Below the pieces are notes generated by a model, which did not search any database, had not been told where the DNA came from, and saw nothing but the letters and a program-made list of their open reading frames with translations. DNA of 19,405 nt from an uncultured Clostridium sp. (GTDB taxonomy: Bacteria > Bacillota > Clostridia > TANB77 > CAG-508), in the NCBI GenBank assembly GCA_900553365.1, contig USDL01000021.1, positions 1-19,405 on the forward strand, read 5' to 3'. Both the position numbers and the translations under genes were made by a program. Positions 7,992-17,111 of this stretch are shown in pieces (position 1 is the first letter of the stretch; each line of letters opens with the position of its first letter).

Positions 7992-8711
7992 TCAACTTCC
8001 AAGCAATTCGTCAACTTCACTTTTCTTTAGGTAACGCCAAGTTCCAATTTTTAAATCTTTAACTCCAATGTTTCCAATTTTGCTTCTGTGCAAAGCTAAT
8101 ACTTTTTTATCTATTGCTTCACACATTCTTCTTATTTGTCTATTTTTTCCCTCATGTATTGTTATTTCTAGCCTTGATTTGTTTGTTTCTTCATCAGTTT
8201 TTAGTATTTTAACTCTTGCCTTACTTGTTGTAAAGTCTCCAATGTCTACACCATTTTCTAGCTTTTTAACATCTTCTTTTGTTACAATTCCTTTTAATGT
8301 TACTGTATATGTTTTAGTTATTTCATGTTTTGGATGTGTAATTTTGTATACAAAGTCTCCATCATCTGTTAATATCAAAGCTCCTGAAGTAAACATATCT
8401 AGCCTTCCAACTGGAACTAATCTTTTATTTACTTTTACTAAGTCTAATACTGTATTTCTATTAAACTGGTCTTTTACTGTTGTTACATAGTCTATTGGCT
8501 TATTTAGTAATATATATGTATATTCTTCATTTTGCTTTGAAATTAATTTATTATCAAATTCAACCTTATCTGTTTCTTGGTTTACTTTAGTGCCTAATTC
8601 TGTAATAGTTTTACCATTAACCTTTACTCTTCCTTGCTCAATATATTCTTCACATTTACGCCTTGAGGCAACTCCTGCTTGAGCTAAATATTTTTGTAAG
8701 CGTTCTTCCAT
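7992..8711 (-). CDS. rluB: Pseudouridine synthase, RsuA/RluB family
   Basis: A 239-residue enzyme that isomerises a uridine in rRNA to pseudouridine. An S4 RNA-binding domain occupies residues 1-60 (ERLQKYLAQAGVASRRKCEEYI). The catalytic motif VGRLDMFTSGALILTDDG is at 101-118 with the catalytic Asp at 105. The family signature GKNRQIRRMCEAI follows. RluB/RsuA/RluE-type enzymes differ in target base, so the symbol is a best guess. The gene starts 17 bp after the rluD stop and has an AAAGGA site. It uses CGC and CGT arginine codons but no CGG. Confidence 0.9.
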   Translation of the reverse strand: MEERLQKYLAQAGVASRRKCEEYIEQGRVKVNGKTITELGTKVNQETDKVEFDNKLISKQNEEYTYILLNKPIDYVTTVKDQFNRNTVLDLVKVNKRLVPVGRLDMFTSGALILTDDGDFVYKITHPKHEITKTYTVTLKGIVTKEDVKKLENGVDIGDFTTSKARVKILKTDEETNKSRLEITIHEGKNRQIRRMCEAIDKKVLALHRSKIGNIGVKDLKIGTWRYLKKSEVDELLGS

Positions 8712-8728
8712 TTTATTGTCCTTTCAAA

Positions 8729-9633
8729 TTATATTTCACTTTCCAATTTATCTAATATTTCCTTAAAGTATTGTGGTAATGGAGCTTCAAATGTTACTTC
8801 TTGCTCTGTTTTTGGATGTTTAAATGTAAGCTTTGCTGCATGAAGCATTTGCCCTGTAACATTAAATGGATTTTTACCATTAGAATATACAGTATCTCCA
8901 ACTATTGGATACCCAATTTCTGCTAGATGTACCCTAATTTGGTGAGTTCTTCCTGTTTCAATGTTTACTTCTAGTAGAGTAAATCCGTTTAAATCTTTTT
9001 AATACTTTAAAATGTGTTATAGCTTCCTTTCCTGTTTTGCTAACTGCCATTTTTTTTCTATCTTTTAAGCTTCTGCCTATTGGCATATTAATTGTAGCCT
9101 CATTTTCTTTAACAGTTCCTCTTACTAACGCTATATATGTTTTTTTAACTTTTCTGTTTTGTATTTGTCCGACTCAAATTTATGTGTGCTAAATCATTTT
9201 TAGCTATTATTATCAAGCCCGATGTATCTTTATCTATTCTATGAACTATACCTGGTCTTATTTTACCACCAATTCCAGATAAGCTATCTTTACATTTTGC
9301 CATTACTGCATTGGCTAGTGTTCCATCTGGATTTCCATTACCTGGATGAACTACTACACCTTTTTCTTTGTTTATTATAAGTATATCATCATCTTCATAT
9401 ATTATATCTAATGGCATTTCTTGTGGCTTTAAGTCTATTTCTTTTACTTCTTCAGGCTCTATGGTTAGAGTATCACCATTTGATACTTTGAAGGATGGTT
9501 TTTCTTTTTTGCCATTTACAAGAATATTTCCCGCTTTAATCATTCTTTGTATTGCTTCTCGTGATAGATCGCTTTCTAAATTGCTAACATATTTATCTAA
9601 TCTATCTGCATAAGTTACATTATACTTTTTCAT
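8729..9633 (-). CDS. rluD: RluD-type pseudouridine synthase, read with two +1 frameshifts
   Basis: Pseudouridine synthase of the RluA/RluC/RluD family that modifies large-subunit rRNA. Residues 1-60 are an S4 domain, and the catalytic HRIDKDTSG motif has Asp at 134. The zero frame breaks at codon 155 (CGG, 9171-9169). The +1 frame then gives QIQNRKVKKTYIALVRGT, the expected strand, until a second CGG (8987-8985, codon 216). A further +1 shift gives FTLLEVNIETGRTHQIRVHL, the invariant family motif, and continues without interruption to a TAA at 8729. With both shifts the protein is 300 residues, a normal length. All catalytic motifs are intact. It overlaps lspA by 14 bp, so the two are translationally coupled. 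Confidence 0.85.
8985..8987 (-). other. Second CGG codon at +1 frameshift site in rluD
   Basis: Context AAA CGG ATT in the frame set by the first shift. Without a second shift a stop follows within about 9 codons; with +1 the ETGRTHQIR motif follows. A shift a few codons upstream in the A-run (giving KDLNGF instead of KRFK-x-F) is also possible; the RF pair before CGG fits family relatives well. Confidence 0.65.
9169..9171 (-). other. First CGG codon at +1 frameshift site in rluD
   Basis: Context AGT CGG ACA. The zero frame stops 7 codons later; the +1 frame gives QIQNRKVKKTYIALV, as expected for the family. In-frame CGG occurs nowhere else in the gene except at the second shift. Confidence 0.75.
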
Positions 9634-10111
9634 CTATACTCTTCTCCTGACTTTTTACGGTGTTTACTATTATAATAATAAATAATAATATAACTCCCAC
9701 AACTATACAAATATCAGCAAAGTTAAATACAGGATAATCAAATATTGGTGTAATATCAAAATAATCTATTACAAACCCTCTTATAATTCTATCCATTAGA
9801 TTTCCTATTCCTCCTGCTAGTATTAAGGTCATTCCTAATATTGCTTTTTTATCAAACTCATATTTTTTGTCTAATAATAATTTCAATATAGCAATTATTA
9901 TCATTAAATCAATACCTATCAAATATATTCTTTCGCTAAATATTCCCCATGCTCCACCTTCGTTTTCAACATAGCTTAGCTGTAGCACTCTAGGGATTAT
10001 TGTTATACTTTCTCCAGACGCTCCTATTGAGCCTAGTATTAATACCTTAATTAATTGGTCTACTGCTACTAATAATATAATTAATATAACATTTGGAATG
10101 TACTTTTTCAT
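9620..10111 (-). CDS. lspA: Lipoprotein signal peptidase (signal peptidase II)
   Basis: A 163-residue membrane aspartic protease that removes signal peptides from prolipoproteins after lipid attachment. Four membrane helices are visible. The conserved blocks are all present: VDQLIK (17-22), VENEGGAWG (48-56), GGIGNLMDRIIRGFVIDYFD (100-119) and FNFADICIVVG (129-139). Catalytic aspartates are D107 and D133. It starts 1 bp after the stop of the upstream GT-C-like gene and overlaps rluD by 14 bp, the common lspA-rluD pairing of Firmicutes. No in-frame CGG. Confidence 0.96.
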   Translation of the reverse strand: MKKYIPNVILIILLVAVDQLIKVLILGSIGASGESITIIPRVLQLSYVENEGGAWGIFSERIYLIGIDLMIIIAILKLLLDKKYEFDKKAILGMTLILAGGIGNLMDRIIRGFVIDYFDITPIFDYPVFNFADICIVVGVILLFIIIIVNTVKSQEKSIDEKV

Positions 10112-10112
10112 A

Positions 10113-11756
10113 TTATTTTATCCTTTCATATATTGTAAAGTTTTTGTCTACTATATCACCTGTTGGATATATTGCCTTGTATTTTTCTGGATGATCATCT
10201 AAATATAACTTAAATCTTGAACCTGATGAGGTGATAAAATGGGTAAATCCGTATTTTTCAATTTTTTCTTCTACATTTTTAAAGTTCATGCTAGATATAT
10301 TTAGGAAGTCTGAAAATACAAAAACATTTTCATTAAACTCTGGCATATATAAATCGCATCTTGAATCTACAAATACTGGTATATTCTTGTATATTAAATA
10401 ACTACCAAAATTATATTCATTATATAATTTCATTTTAGATACATCTAAGTTTTCATTTATCCAGTCTGCTGCTTGTACAGGATATGAATTTTCATCTACA
10501 TATTTACTATTAATTTTTGGTTTATATTGGAATATTGAAAAGATAATCACTAAAGCTGAAATTACTGTTATTCCTAAAATGCTAGAAGTTTTATCCTCAA
10601 ACTTTTGTAAGAAATTCTCACAGTAAATGCAAGCTATATCTCTTACTACTCTTCCTAAAATTACTGCTCCTATTAAGAATAGCATAGAAGCTTGTCTCCT
10701 TGTAAAAAGTGCAAGTAAAGTTAATCCTGCTAGCATAAATAAATCTGAAAGCCTAATTTTAACCTTTGTAAAAGTTAATGCACATAAATATATTACTAAA
10801 ACCACTAACAATTCTTTGCTTTGGGCTAATACAGTTGGTAAATGTTCACTAATATTTTTTGTGCTTATACCTTGCATTGTTTTAATTAAATAGGTATATG
10901 GTGTAGTTCCAAGTGGTGTTAAAAAGCCAGTCAATAATGTTATTACAAATATTACAAGTAACCATTTTATATTTGCACTGTATTTCATTCTTATCTTATA
11001 TGGATTTTCAATTCTATTATCTTGTTTTTTCTTTAATCTGTTATACTTAGCTTCTGCCTTTTCTAGCTTTGCACGTAGTTCTTCTGTTTCTCCTTGTTTT
11101 GCTATTTTCTTTTTAATATTTTCAACTACTGAGCCACTTATTATTACCGCACTATATGCAAGTACAAAGCAAACATATTCTGCTATATATGGTAAATATA
11201 ATATAAAGTAGAAGTAAAATGTTGCTAAATGTAAATTTGCTATTAAAAATGGTATTATAATTAATCCTATTGCATATCTTATTTTCTTAGTTTCTAAGAA
11301 TTTCTCTATAAAGTATATTGTAAATATAAATAGTATAAATGTTACAAGTTGTGCTCTTGCACAGATGTATGGCTTTAATAAATACAATGTTGAAATTGTA
11401 AGTATAAATGCTATTAATTTGTTTTTTACTAATTTATTACTTACAAAATATATTGAAATTCCCAAAATTGAAGCTAAAACAATGGTTGCTACATATACAC
11501 CTGTCATTCCTCCAATGCTATATACTAGGTATGTTAAAACATCATAAGCCCAATGTGGAAAAGTATATTCCAAGTTTTCATGCCACGCAAAAGGTTCTTG
11601 CATTGTTATACCATTTTCTAATATATATTCACCTATTTTTATTGTATAGAATGTATCATTTTGTAATGTTACTGGTGTTATTGCTGCACAAAATATAATT
11701 ATTAATATTACTGCCATTGTATGAAATCTTATCTTTTTCTTTTTTTCTAAATCCAT
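10113..11756 (-). CDS. GT-C-like multi-pass membrane protein, substrate unknown
   Basis: A 547-residue integral membrane protein with roughly eleven hydrophobic helices and a soluble C-terminal domain of about 120 residues. The first periplasmic loop (QNDTFYTIKIGEYILENG, then HENLEYTFPHWAYDVL) resembles the loop of GT-C-fold glycosyltransferases that use lipid-linked sugars. The C-terminal part contains YNEYNFGSYLIYK and VFVDSRCDLY. A charged linker around residues 215-250 looks like a short coiled coil. It lies 25 bp after ctpA and 1 bp before lspA, so it belongs to the envelope cluster. Enzymatic activity is an inference from the fold pattern; I do not recognise a named ortholog. No in-frame CGG. 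Confidence 0.65.
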   Translation of the reverse strand: MDLEKKKKIRFHTMAVILIIIFCAAITPVTLQNDTFYTIKIGEYILENGITMQEPFAWHENLEYTFPHWAYDVLTYLVYSIGGMTGVYVATIVLASILGISIYFVSNKLVKNKLIAFILTISTLYLLKPYICARAQLVTFILFIFTIYFIEKFLETKKIRYAIGLIIIPFLIANLHLATFYFYFILYLPYIAEYVCFVLAYSAVIISGSVVENIKKKIAKQGETEELRAKLEKAEAKYNRLKKKQDNRIENPYKIRMKYSANIKWLLVIFVITLLTGFLTPLGTTPYTYLIKTMQGISTKNISEHLPTVLAQSKELLVVLVIYLCALTFTKVKIRLSDLFMLAGLTLLALFTRRQASMLFLIGAVILGRVVRDIACIYCENFLQKFEDKTSSILGITVISALVIIFSIFQYKPKINSKYVDENSYPVQAADWINENLDVSKMKLYNEYNFGSYLIYKNIPVFVDSRCDLYMPEFNENVFVFSDFLNISSMNFKNVEEKIEKYGFTHFITSSGSRFKLYLDDHPEKYKAIYPTGDIVDKNFTIYERIK

Positions 11757-11781
11757 TTTTCTACCCTCTGCATATCAAAAT

Positions 11782-12948
11782 TTATTTTAATATTTCTACT
11801 GCTTTTTGTAATTGTTCATCTTCATCTGTTTCTAAATTGTCTTCAACTTCTATATCTGGAGTTATTCCAACTTTATTAATTTTGTCTCCATTTGGTGTTT
11901 TGAATTCTTCAACTGTTACTTTTAATGCAGATGCTCCATTAAACATTGGTAAAACTTCTTGCATTACACCTTTTCCATAGGTCCTTGTTCCTACAACTGT
12001 TGCAATGTTATTATCTTTTAAAGCCGCTGTTACAATTTCTGTTGCACTAGCAGAATATTCATTAACTAATAAAACTACTTTCATATCAACTGTTTTTTTG
12101 CTAGATGATTTATATACAGTCTCTTTATCTGTTTTATTATATGAACGCATTATTACATCGCCTTTTTTTACAAATAGTTCTGCAAAGTCTATTGCTTCTG
12201 TTACAATACCTCCTGTATTGTTTCTTAAGTCTATAATTACAGAATTAATGTTTTGTCCTTTAAATTCTTCTAAATAGCTTTCAATATTTTTAGCACATCC
12301 TTCATCAAAAGTTGAAAGACCAATGTAGCCAATGTTTCCATCTATTACTCTTGAGGTGCTGTCTTTTATTTCAACATTTCTTCTTTCTACTGTTTTTTTA
12401 ATAGTTTCATTATTTCTTATAATTTCTAGTTCTACTGTTGAACCTTTTTCTCCTTTAATTTTTGATGCGGCAATATTTAAGTCCATTTCAGTGCATTTTT
12501 CACCATTTATTGATACAATTATGTCTCCTGCTTCTAGTCCAGCTTCTTCTGCTGGTGAATTTTCCATTGGTGATAAAACTACAATATTTCCATCATTATT
12601 TTGATACATGTATATTCCAATTCCTACATAGTCTCCTGTAACACTAATTAGTAAATCATCATATTCATCTAGTGTTAAGTACTCAGTATATTCATCTCCT
12701 ACACCTTCTACATATCCCTTTACTGCTGTTTCAATCATTTTATTTGTATCAAAGTCGCCTATATAATATTCTTCTAGTTTTCTTTTTACTTTTTCTATTT
12801 TATTGCTTATTGCATCAGTATCTTGTGATAATGTTAAATTTGAAAAGTAATTATACATTCCAATTGAAGTTACCATAAAAGTAATTATTGCTGTTAGAAT
12901 TACTAACATTGTAACCTTATAAATTCTATTCTTTTGATTGTTTTCCAT
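11782..12948 (-). CDS. ctpA: C-terminal processing peptidase, S41 family
   Basis: A 388-residue membrane-anchored serine protease. One N-terminal membrane helix (about 12-32) is followed by a helical region, a PDZ domain (about 100-185, with GIGIYM and AGLEAGDIIVSING) and the S41 catalytic domain. The catalytic Ser is probably S301 in NEYSASATEI and the general base K326 in GTRTYGKGVMQ. CtpA/CtpB-type proteases cleave cell-wall hydrolases or signalling proteins in the envelope. Here the gene follows FtsEX and two M23 hydrolases, which makes these plausible partners (inference). The ribosome binding site is AAGGAAGG. No in-frame CGG. Confidence 0.93.
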   Translation of the reverse strand: MENNQKNRIYKVTMLVILTAIITFMVTSIGMYNYFSNLTLSQDTDAISNKIEKVKRKLEEYYIGDFDTNKMIETAVKGYVEGVGDEYTEYLTLDEYDDLLISVTGDYVGIGIYMYQNNDGNIVVLSPMENSPAEEAGLEAGDIIVSINGEKCTEMDLNIAASKIKGEKGSTVELEIIRNNETIKKTVERRNVEIKDSTSRVIDGNIGYIGLSTFDEGCAKNIESYLEEFKGQNINSVIIDLRNNTGGIVTEAIDFAELFVKKGDVIMRSYNKTDKETVYKSSSKKTVDMKVVLLVNEYSASATEIVTAALKDNNIATVVGTRTYGKGVMQEVLPMFNGASALKVTVEEFKTPNGDKINKVGITPDIEVEDNLETDEDEQLQKAVEILK

Positions 12949-12982
12949 AATTAAAATCTATCCTTCCTTTTAATCCCAAATC

Positions 12983-13003
12983 AGGCGAGCTAAGGGCTCG
13001 CCT
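12983..13003 (-). other. Strong hairpin between M23 gene and ctpA
   Basis: Perfect 8-bp GC-rich stem (AGGCGAGC / GCTCGCCT) with a 5-nt loop in the 98-bp gap. On the minus strand the tail (GATTTGGG) is not a good T-run, while on the plus strand it is T-rich. It may be a partial terminator or RNA-processing element that lowers ctpA expression relative to the hydrolases. Confidence 0.5.
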
Positions 13004-13046
13004 TTATTTTCATTTGTTAATATTATATTCAAAACTTTTAACATTA

Positions 13047-14216
13047 TTATTGTAGGTATGGTAATGGGTTTACACATCTACCATTTACTCTTACCTCAAA
13101 GTGTAAGTGTAATCCTGTTGAATTTCCAGTTGTACCAACTATTCCAAGAACTTGTCCTTGTATAACCTCATCTCCTTTAGAAACAGCTCTTGAATCTGGA
13201 GACATGTGTCCATAAAGTGTCATTGTTCCATCATGATGGTTTATTACAACATATTCACCATAGCTTCTGTATGAACCATCTGCTCTTCTTTGTGCAGCTG
13301 AAATAACTACAGTTCCAGCTTTTGCAGCTATTACTCTTTTATTTCTAACATTAATATTTATGTCAACTCCTGTATGGCCTGGGTATGAAGGATAATATCT
13401 CCTGTTAATATTGTATATATTTAATCCCTCAACTGGGAATATGTATCCTGCACTGCTTGGATCTCCTGCAACAACATCCTTGCCACCATTGTTTTCTCTT
13501 GCAATTCTTTCAAGTTCTGCTTGAATTTTTTTCTTGTCTTGTTCAAATTGCTCTAAATCATCATTTAAGGATTTTTCTTCTTCTGTTAATTGGTCAATAT
13601 AGCTTTGTTTTGCTGATTTTGAATTTTTTAGTGAATTTGCTGTATCTACCTTGTTTTTTCTTAAAATTTCTATTTGTTCCTTACTAGTTTCTAGTAATGA
13701 TTTTGCTTCTTCTATGCTTGCCTTATTTTTTTCCATTTTATCTAATAAGTTTCTATCGCCTTCCGCAATTTCTGTTACTATGTAATATCTACTTATAAAG
13801 TCTGAAACACTTGTTGATGACAATAAAACATCTAAATATGTAGTTTCTCCAGCTTCATACATTGCTACTAATCTTTTCTTTAATAAAGCATCTTGGTTTT
13901 GGTATTCTTCCTCAGCCTTTTTTAAGTTTTCTTCTGTTTCAGCAATTTGAGCATTTACATCATCTATTTTTGTATCTAAATCTGCTATTGAATTTTCATA
14001 TTCAGCTATGTCTGCATTTAACTTTCTTATTTGTTCCATAGTAGATGATAATTTAGCATCCACATCTTCAATTCTGTTTTTAGTATCATCAATTTTACCT
14101 TGAATTGCATCTAAGTCTGATTGAGTTGTAGCTAGTGCTATCATAACATTTCCTGATATTATCAGCACAAAAATTATCATAATTATCACAATACTTTTAA
14201 CTAATTTTTTTAACAT
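13047..14216 (-). CDS. Murein hydrolase activator-like M23 peptidase, EnvC/NlpD type (copy 2)
   Basis: A 389-residue exported protein: N-terminal hydrophobic anchor (about 8-28), a long coiled coil (about 33-240) and a C-terminal LytM/M23 domain. The zinc ligands are visible as H281 and D285 (GHTGVD) and H370/H372 (LHLHFE), so it should be an active endopeptidase rather than a degenerate EnvC-like activator. It is a paralog of the gene just upstream; the shared block MYEAGET.YLDVLL at 119-132 is almost identical. It lies 33 bp after that gene. Coiled-coil M23 proteins next to FtsEX are typical partners that FtsEX regulates at the septum. No in-frame CGG. Confidence 0.88.
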   Translation of the reverse strand: MLKKLVKSIVIIMIIFVLIISGNVMIALATTQSDLDAIQGKIDDTKNRIEDVDAKLSSTMEQIRKLNADIAEYENSIADLDTKIDDVNAQIAETEENLKKAEEEYQNQDALLKKRLVAMYEAGETTYLDVLLSSTSVSDFISRYYIVTEIAEGDRNLLDKMEKNKASIEEAKSLLETSKEQIEILRKNKVDTANSLKNSKSAKQSYIDQLTEEEKSLNDDLEQFEQDKKKIQAELERIARENNGGKDVVAGDPSSAGYIFPVEGLNIYNINRRYYPSYPGHTGVDININVRNKRVIAAKAGTVVISAAQRRADGSYRSYGEYVVINHHDGTMTLYGHMSPDSRAVSKGDEVIQGQVLGIVGTTGNSTGLHLHFEVRVNGRCVNPLPYLQ

Positions 14217-14249
14217 AAATATAACCTTCCTTTAACATTTAATTAGTTT

Positions 14250-15401
14250 TTATGTGTTTCCATTTGATGTTACATACGGATATGGGTCTATTGTTTGTCC
14301 ATTAATTCTTATTTCAAAATGCAAGTGTGGACCAGTTGACCAACCAGTTGAACCTACTTTCATGATGGCGTCTCCTCTTTTAACCTTATCTCCTACTCTT
14401 GCAATAAGTTCTGAACCATGAGCATATAATGTTGTTACTCCTCCTCCATGGTCAATCATAATCATGTTTCCATAAGAGTTTGAGTACATAGATTTTGTAA
14501 CAACTCCATCATTTGCAGCTATTGCATAGCTTCCCATTGGTGCTCCTATATCCATTCCACTATGATTTCTATAGCTTTTTATTACTGGATGTAGTCTCAT
14601 TCCATAAGGAGATGTAATTGTGTAATATCCTGGTGCAGGCCATGCAAATGTTCCTCCAACATATTGTGAACCATTACTTTCAAGTGCTGCCATTAATACA
14701 TCTAGTTCTATTAAGTCTAATTCTTTTTGATAAATACTAATTTCTTCTTGAATTTTTATTTCTTCTTCATTTAAGTTGTTTACATAGCCACTTTTTACAA
14801 CCTTAGCATTTTCTAATGAAATTGCGAGTTTTTTCTGTTCTGCCTTTATTTCTTTTAGTGTTCCCTTGCTTGTTTTTAGGCTTTCCTCTATTTTTTCTAT
14901 TTCATCTTTTTCTTTTTTTATATCATTTAGAAAATCTCTGTCATATTGAGCAATTTCTTGTATCAAGTAATATCTAGTAATAAAATCAACAATACTTTTT
15001 GAATTTAATAGTACATCTAAATATTTTGTTTCGCCAGCTTCATACATGTATACTATTCTTTTTTTCAATAATTCATTTTGGTGATTATATCTTTTTTGTA
15101 TTGTTTTCAAAGAGGTTTCTGTTTCTCTTATCTGCTTTTCTACTTGGTTTATATTGTTCGATACACTTTCTATTTGTGTTTCATATTCTCCAATTTGTTC
15201 ATCCAAATTGTTAATTGCCTCTAAATTTTCTGTTAATTGAACATTTATATTTTCTAAATTTTTACCTGCTTTATTTATTTCTTCTCTAAGCTCAATTCTT
15301 CTTTGTTCCAGTTCGCTCGAAGTAATAGCTTGAACTGTTTTATAACATCCACCTATTATAAGCAAAGCTGTAATCACAGCAAGGCATATTTTCTTTTTCA
15401 C
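14250..15401 (-). CDS. Murein hydrolase activator-like M23 peptidase, EnvC/NlpD type (copy 1), possible lipoprotein
   Basis: A 383-residue exported protein with a coiled coil (about 28-235) and an M23 domain. Zinc ligands are H280 and D284 (NHSGMD) and H359/H361 (PHLHFE); the canonical TSPYGMRLHP strand is at 263-272. The N-terminus, MKKKICLAVITALLIIGGC, ends in a lipobox-like IGGC, so this copy may be a lipoprotein processed by LspA, whereas copy 2 appears membrane-anchored. It begins 19 bp after ftsX and is clearly in the ftsEX operon. It probably cleaves peptidoglycan cross-links under FtsEX control (known for related CwlO and PcsB systems; here inferred). No in-frame CGG. Confidence 0.88.
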   Translation of the reverse strand: MKKKICLAVITALLIIGGCYKTVQAITSSELEQRRIELREEINKAGKNLENINVQLTENLEAINNLDEQIGEYETQIESVSNNINQVEKQIRETETSLKTIQKRYNHQNELLKKRIVYMYEAGETKYLDVLLNSKSIVDFITRYYLIQEIAQYDRDFLNDIKKEKDEIEKIEESLKTSKGTLKEIKAEQKKLAISLENAKVVKSGYVNNLNEEEIKIQEEISIYQKELDLIELDVLMAALESNGSQYVGGTFAWPAPGYYTITSPYGMRLHPVIKSYRNHSGMDIGAPMGSYAIAANDGVVTKSMYSNSYGNMIMIDHGGGVTTLYAHGSELIARVGDKVKRGDAIMKVGSTGWSTGPHLHFEIRINGQTIDPYPYVTSNGNT

Positions 15402-15420
15402 TATTACTCCTTTCTTATTA

Positions 15421-16320
15421 TTAAACGTCTAAATATTTTCTCATTGATATTCTACTACCTATAATTCCTATTCCTACGCCTAAAATAATATATACTATTA
15501 ATATGCTTGAAAATAATTGATTAAATTGCAACATATTTACACCTATTAGCTGTATTGTTTCTGATTGTGCAACCTTTATTGCACACCAGTTGTATATTGC
15601 TCCAACAAGTCCAAGTGAAATTGCACTTGATATGATTCCTATTATTATACCTTCTATCATAAAAGGAGCTCTTATAAAGCTATTTGTTGCACCAACATAT
15701 TTCATTATTGAAATTTCTTTTCTTCTTGCGTGTACTGTTAGCTTTATTGTATTTGCAATAATAAATATTGATATTAAAATTAATATAATAAGCAATATTC
15801 CTGTAACAATTCTAATCCACTTTCCAAGCACTGATAATGTGCTTATTGTTTGATTGCTACTTGCTATTTTCTTAAAGTGTGGAAGTTTTTCAAGTTCTTT
15901 TTGAACACTTTCGTTTAAGTCTAAACTCTTTAAAGTAATTACATAAGAATCATCAAAATAATCTGGTTCCATTCCTTCCATGTATGATGTATAATCATCA
16001 TCTAATATTTGCTTTGCTTCATTAAATGCGTCTTCCTTTGTTTTACGTTCAGCTTTCGCAACTCCATCTATTTTTGTTATTTGGTCTTTTAGTGCAACTA
16101 TTTCTTCTTCTGTTGCGTCATTATAGAAGAAAACTCTTATCGCCTGTGAATCTTCAACATTTTCTACCATATTTGTTATGTTTCTACCTATTGCAAAGAA
16201 TAGTCCAAACATAAGCATTGTAACGCACATTACACCTAAACATGAAATAGTTGATTTTTTATTTTTAAATACATTTTTAAATCCTTCACTTAAAAAATAT
16301 CCTATTACATTATACTTCAC
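15421..16320 (-). CDS. ftsX: Cell division ABC transporter-like permease FtsX
   Basis: A 299-residue membrane protein with the FtsX topology: cytoplasmic N-terminus, first membrane helix (about 22-45), a large extracellular domain (about 46-165), then three helices (about 170-195, 215-240, 263-290). ARRKEISIMKYVGAT is the typical cytoplasmic loop. FtsX relays ATP hydrolysis by FtsE to extracellular peptidoglycan hydrolases through the external loop. Its start overlaps the ftsE stop by 4 bp (ATGA), showing translational coupling. Two M23 hydrolases follow directly. No in-frame CGG. Confidence 0.95.
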   Translation of the reverse strand: MKYNVIGYFLSEGFKNVFKNKKSTISCLGVMCVTMLMFGLFFAIGRNITNMVENVEDSQAIRVFFYNDATEEEIVALKDQITKIDGVAKAERKTKEDAFNEAKQILDDDYTSYMEGMEPDYFDDSYVITLKSLDLNESVQKELEKLPHFKKIASSNQTISTLSVLGKWIRIVTGILLIILILISIFIIANTIKLTVHARRKEISIMKYVGATNSFIRAPFMIEGIIIGIISSAISLGLVGAIYNWCAIKVAQSETIQLIGVNMLQFNQLFSSILIVYIILGVGIGIIGSRISMRKYLDV

Positions 16321-16997
16321 TTACTATAACCACCTTTTCTATCATCTCTTACAATAATGCCTTTTTCTATTTCAATAACTCTCTTTTTCATTTTGTCTAC
16401 AATATCTTTTGCATGTGTTGCAATTACTACAGTTGTTCCTCTTAAGTTAATTTCATTTAAAAGAGTCATAATATCCCATGCCGTTTCTGGATCTAGGTTT
16501 CCAGTAGGCTCGTCAGCAATTATCATAGATGGATTATTAACAAGTGCTCTTGCTAAAGCTACTCTCTGTTGTTCTCCTCCTGATAGTTCATCTGGATATG
16601 CCTTAGCTTTTCCACTTAATCCTACCAATGATAATACCATTGGAACTTGTCTTCTTATATGCTTTGGTGTTGCTTTTACTATATTCATTGCAAATGCAAC
16701 ATTATCATAAACAGTTTTATCTGGTAAAAGTCTAAAGTCTTGGAACACAACTCCCATGCTTCTTCTTAAATATGGTATCCTTTTTGGTTTTAAGAAAGTA
16801 GTGTCCTTTCCATTAATTATTATTGTTCCACTTGTTGGTTCTTCTTCTTTTAATATTAGCTTTATAAGTGTTGATTTACCTGAACCTGATTGTCCAACAA
16901 GGAACGCAAAATCTCCTTTATCTATGTTAAAACTAGCCTCGTGTACAGCTTCTGTACCGGTACTGTATGTTTTTGATACATTCTTAAATTCAATCAT
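16317..16997 (-). CDS. ftsE: Cell division ATP-binding protein FtsE
   Basis: A 226-residue ABC ATPase. Walker A GQSGSGKST is at 35-43, the Q-loop at VVFQDFRLLPD (83-93), signature LSGGEQQRVALARAL at 138-152, Walker B IIADEPTGNLD at 159-169 and the H-loop at ATHAKDI. FVFQDFRLLPD-type sequence and the partner ftsX make FtsE the best assignment. It energises FtsX to activate cell-wall hydrolases at the division site. It heads the long envelope cluster, with a good promoter 37 bp upstream of its ATG. No in-frame CGG. Confidence 0.96.
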   Translation of the reverse strand: MIEFKNVSKTYSTGTEAVHEASFNIDKGDFAFLVGQSGSGKSTLIKLILKEEEPTSGTIIINGKDTTFLKPKRIPYLRRSMGVVFQDFRLLPDKTVYDNVAFAMNIVKATPKHIRRQVPMVLSLVGLSGKAKAYPDELSGGEQQRVALARALVNNPSMIIADEPTGNLDPETAWDIMTLLNEINLRGTTVVIATHAKDIVDKMKKRVIEIEKGIIVRDDRKGGYSK

Positions 16998-17033
16998 TTT
17001 TTTCCCTCATTTTAAATGTTATTTTACTCTTTT

Positions 17034-17062
17034 ATTATAATAATAAATCATTAAAATTGCAA
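17034..17062 (-). promoter_or_regulatory. Promoter of the ftsEX-M23 operon
   Basis: -35 TTGCAA (17057-17062), 17-bp spacer and a perfect -10 TATAAT (17034-17039) on the minus strand, in the 114-bp gap after the transketolase gene and 37 bp before the ftsE start. Confidence 0.7.
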
Positions 17063-17111
17063 TAAAAAAAGTGCTTTTTTTGAAAAATGTCATATAATTG
17101 TAATATTTAGA

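Noticed and set aside
17062..17084. A-run/T-run palindrome around GTGC as a transketolase terminator
   Set aside because: The stem is all A-T with a loop too small to fold stably, so it is not a convincing terminator.
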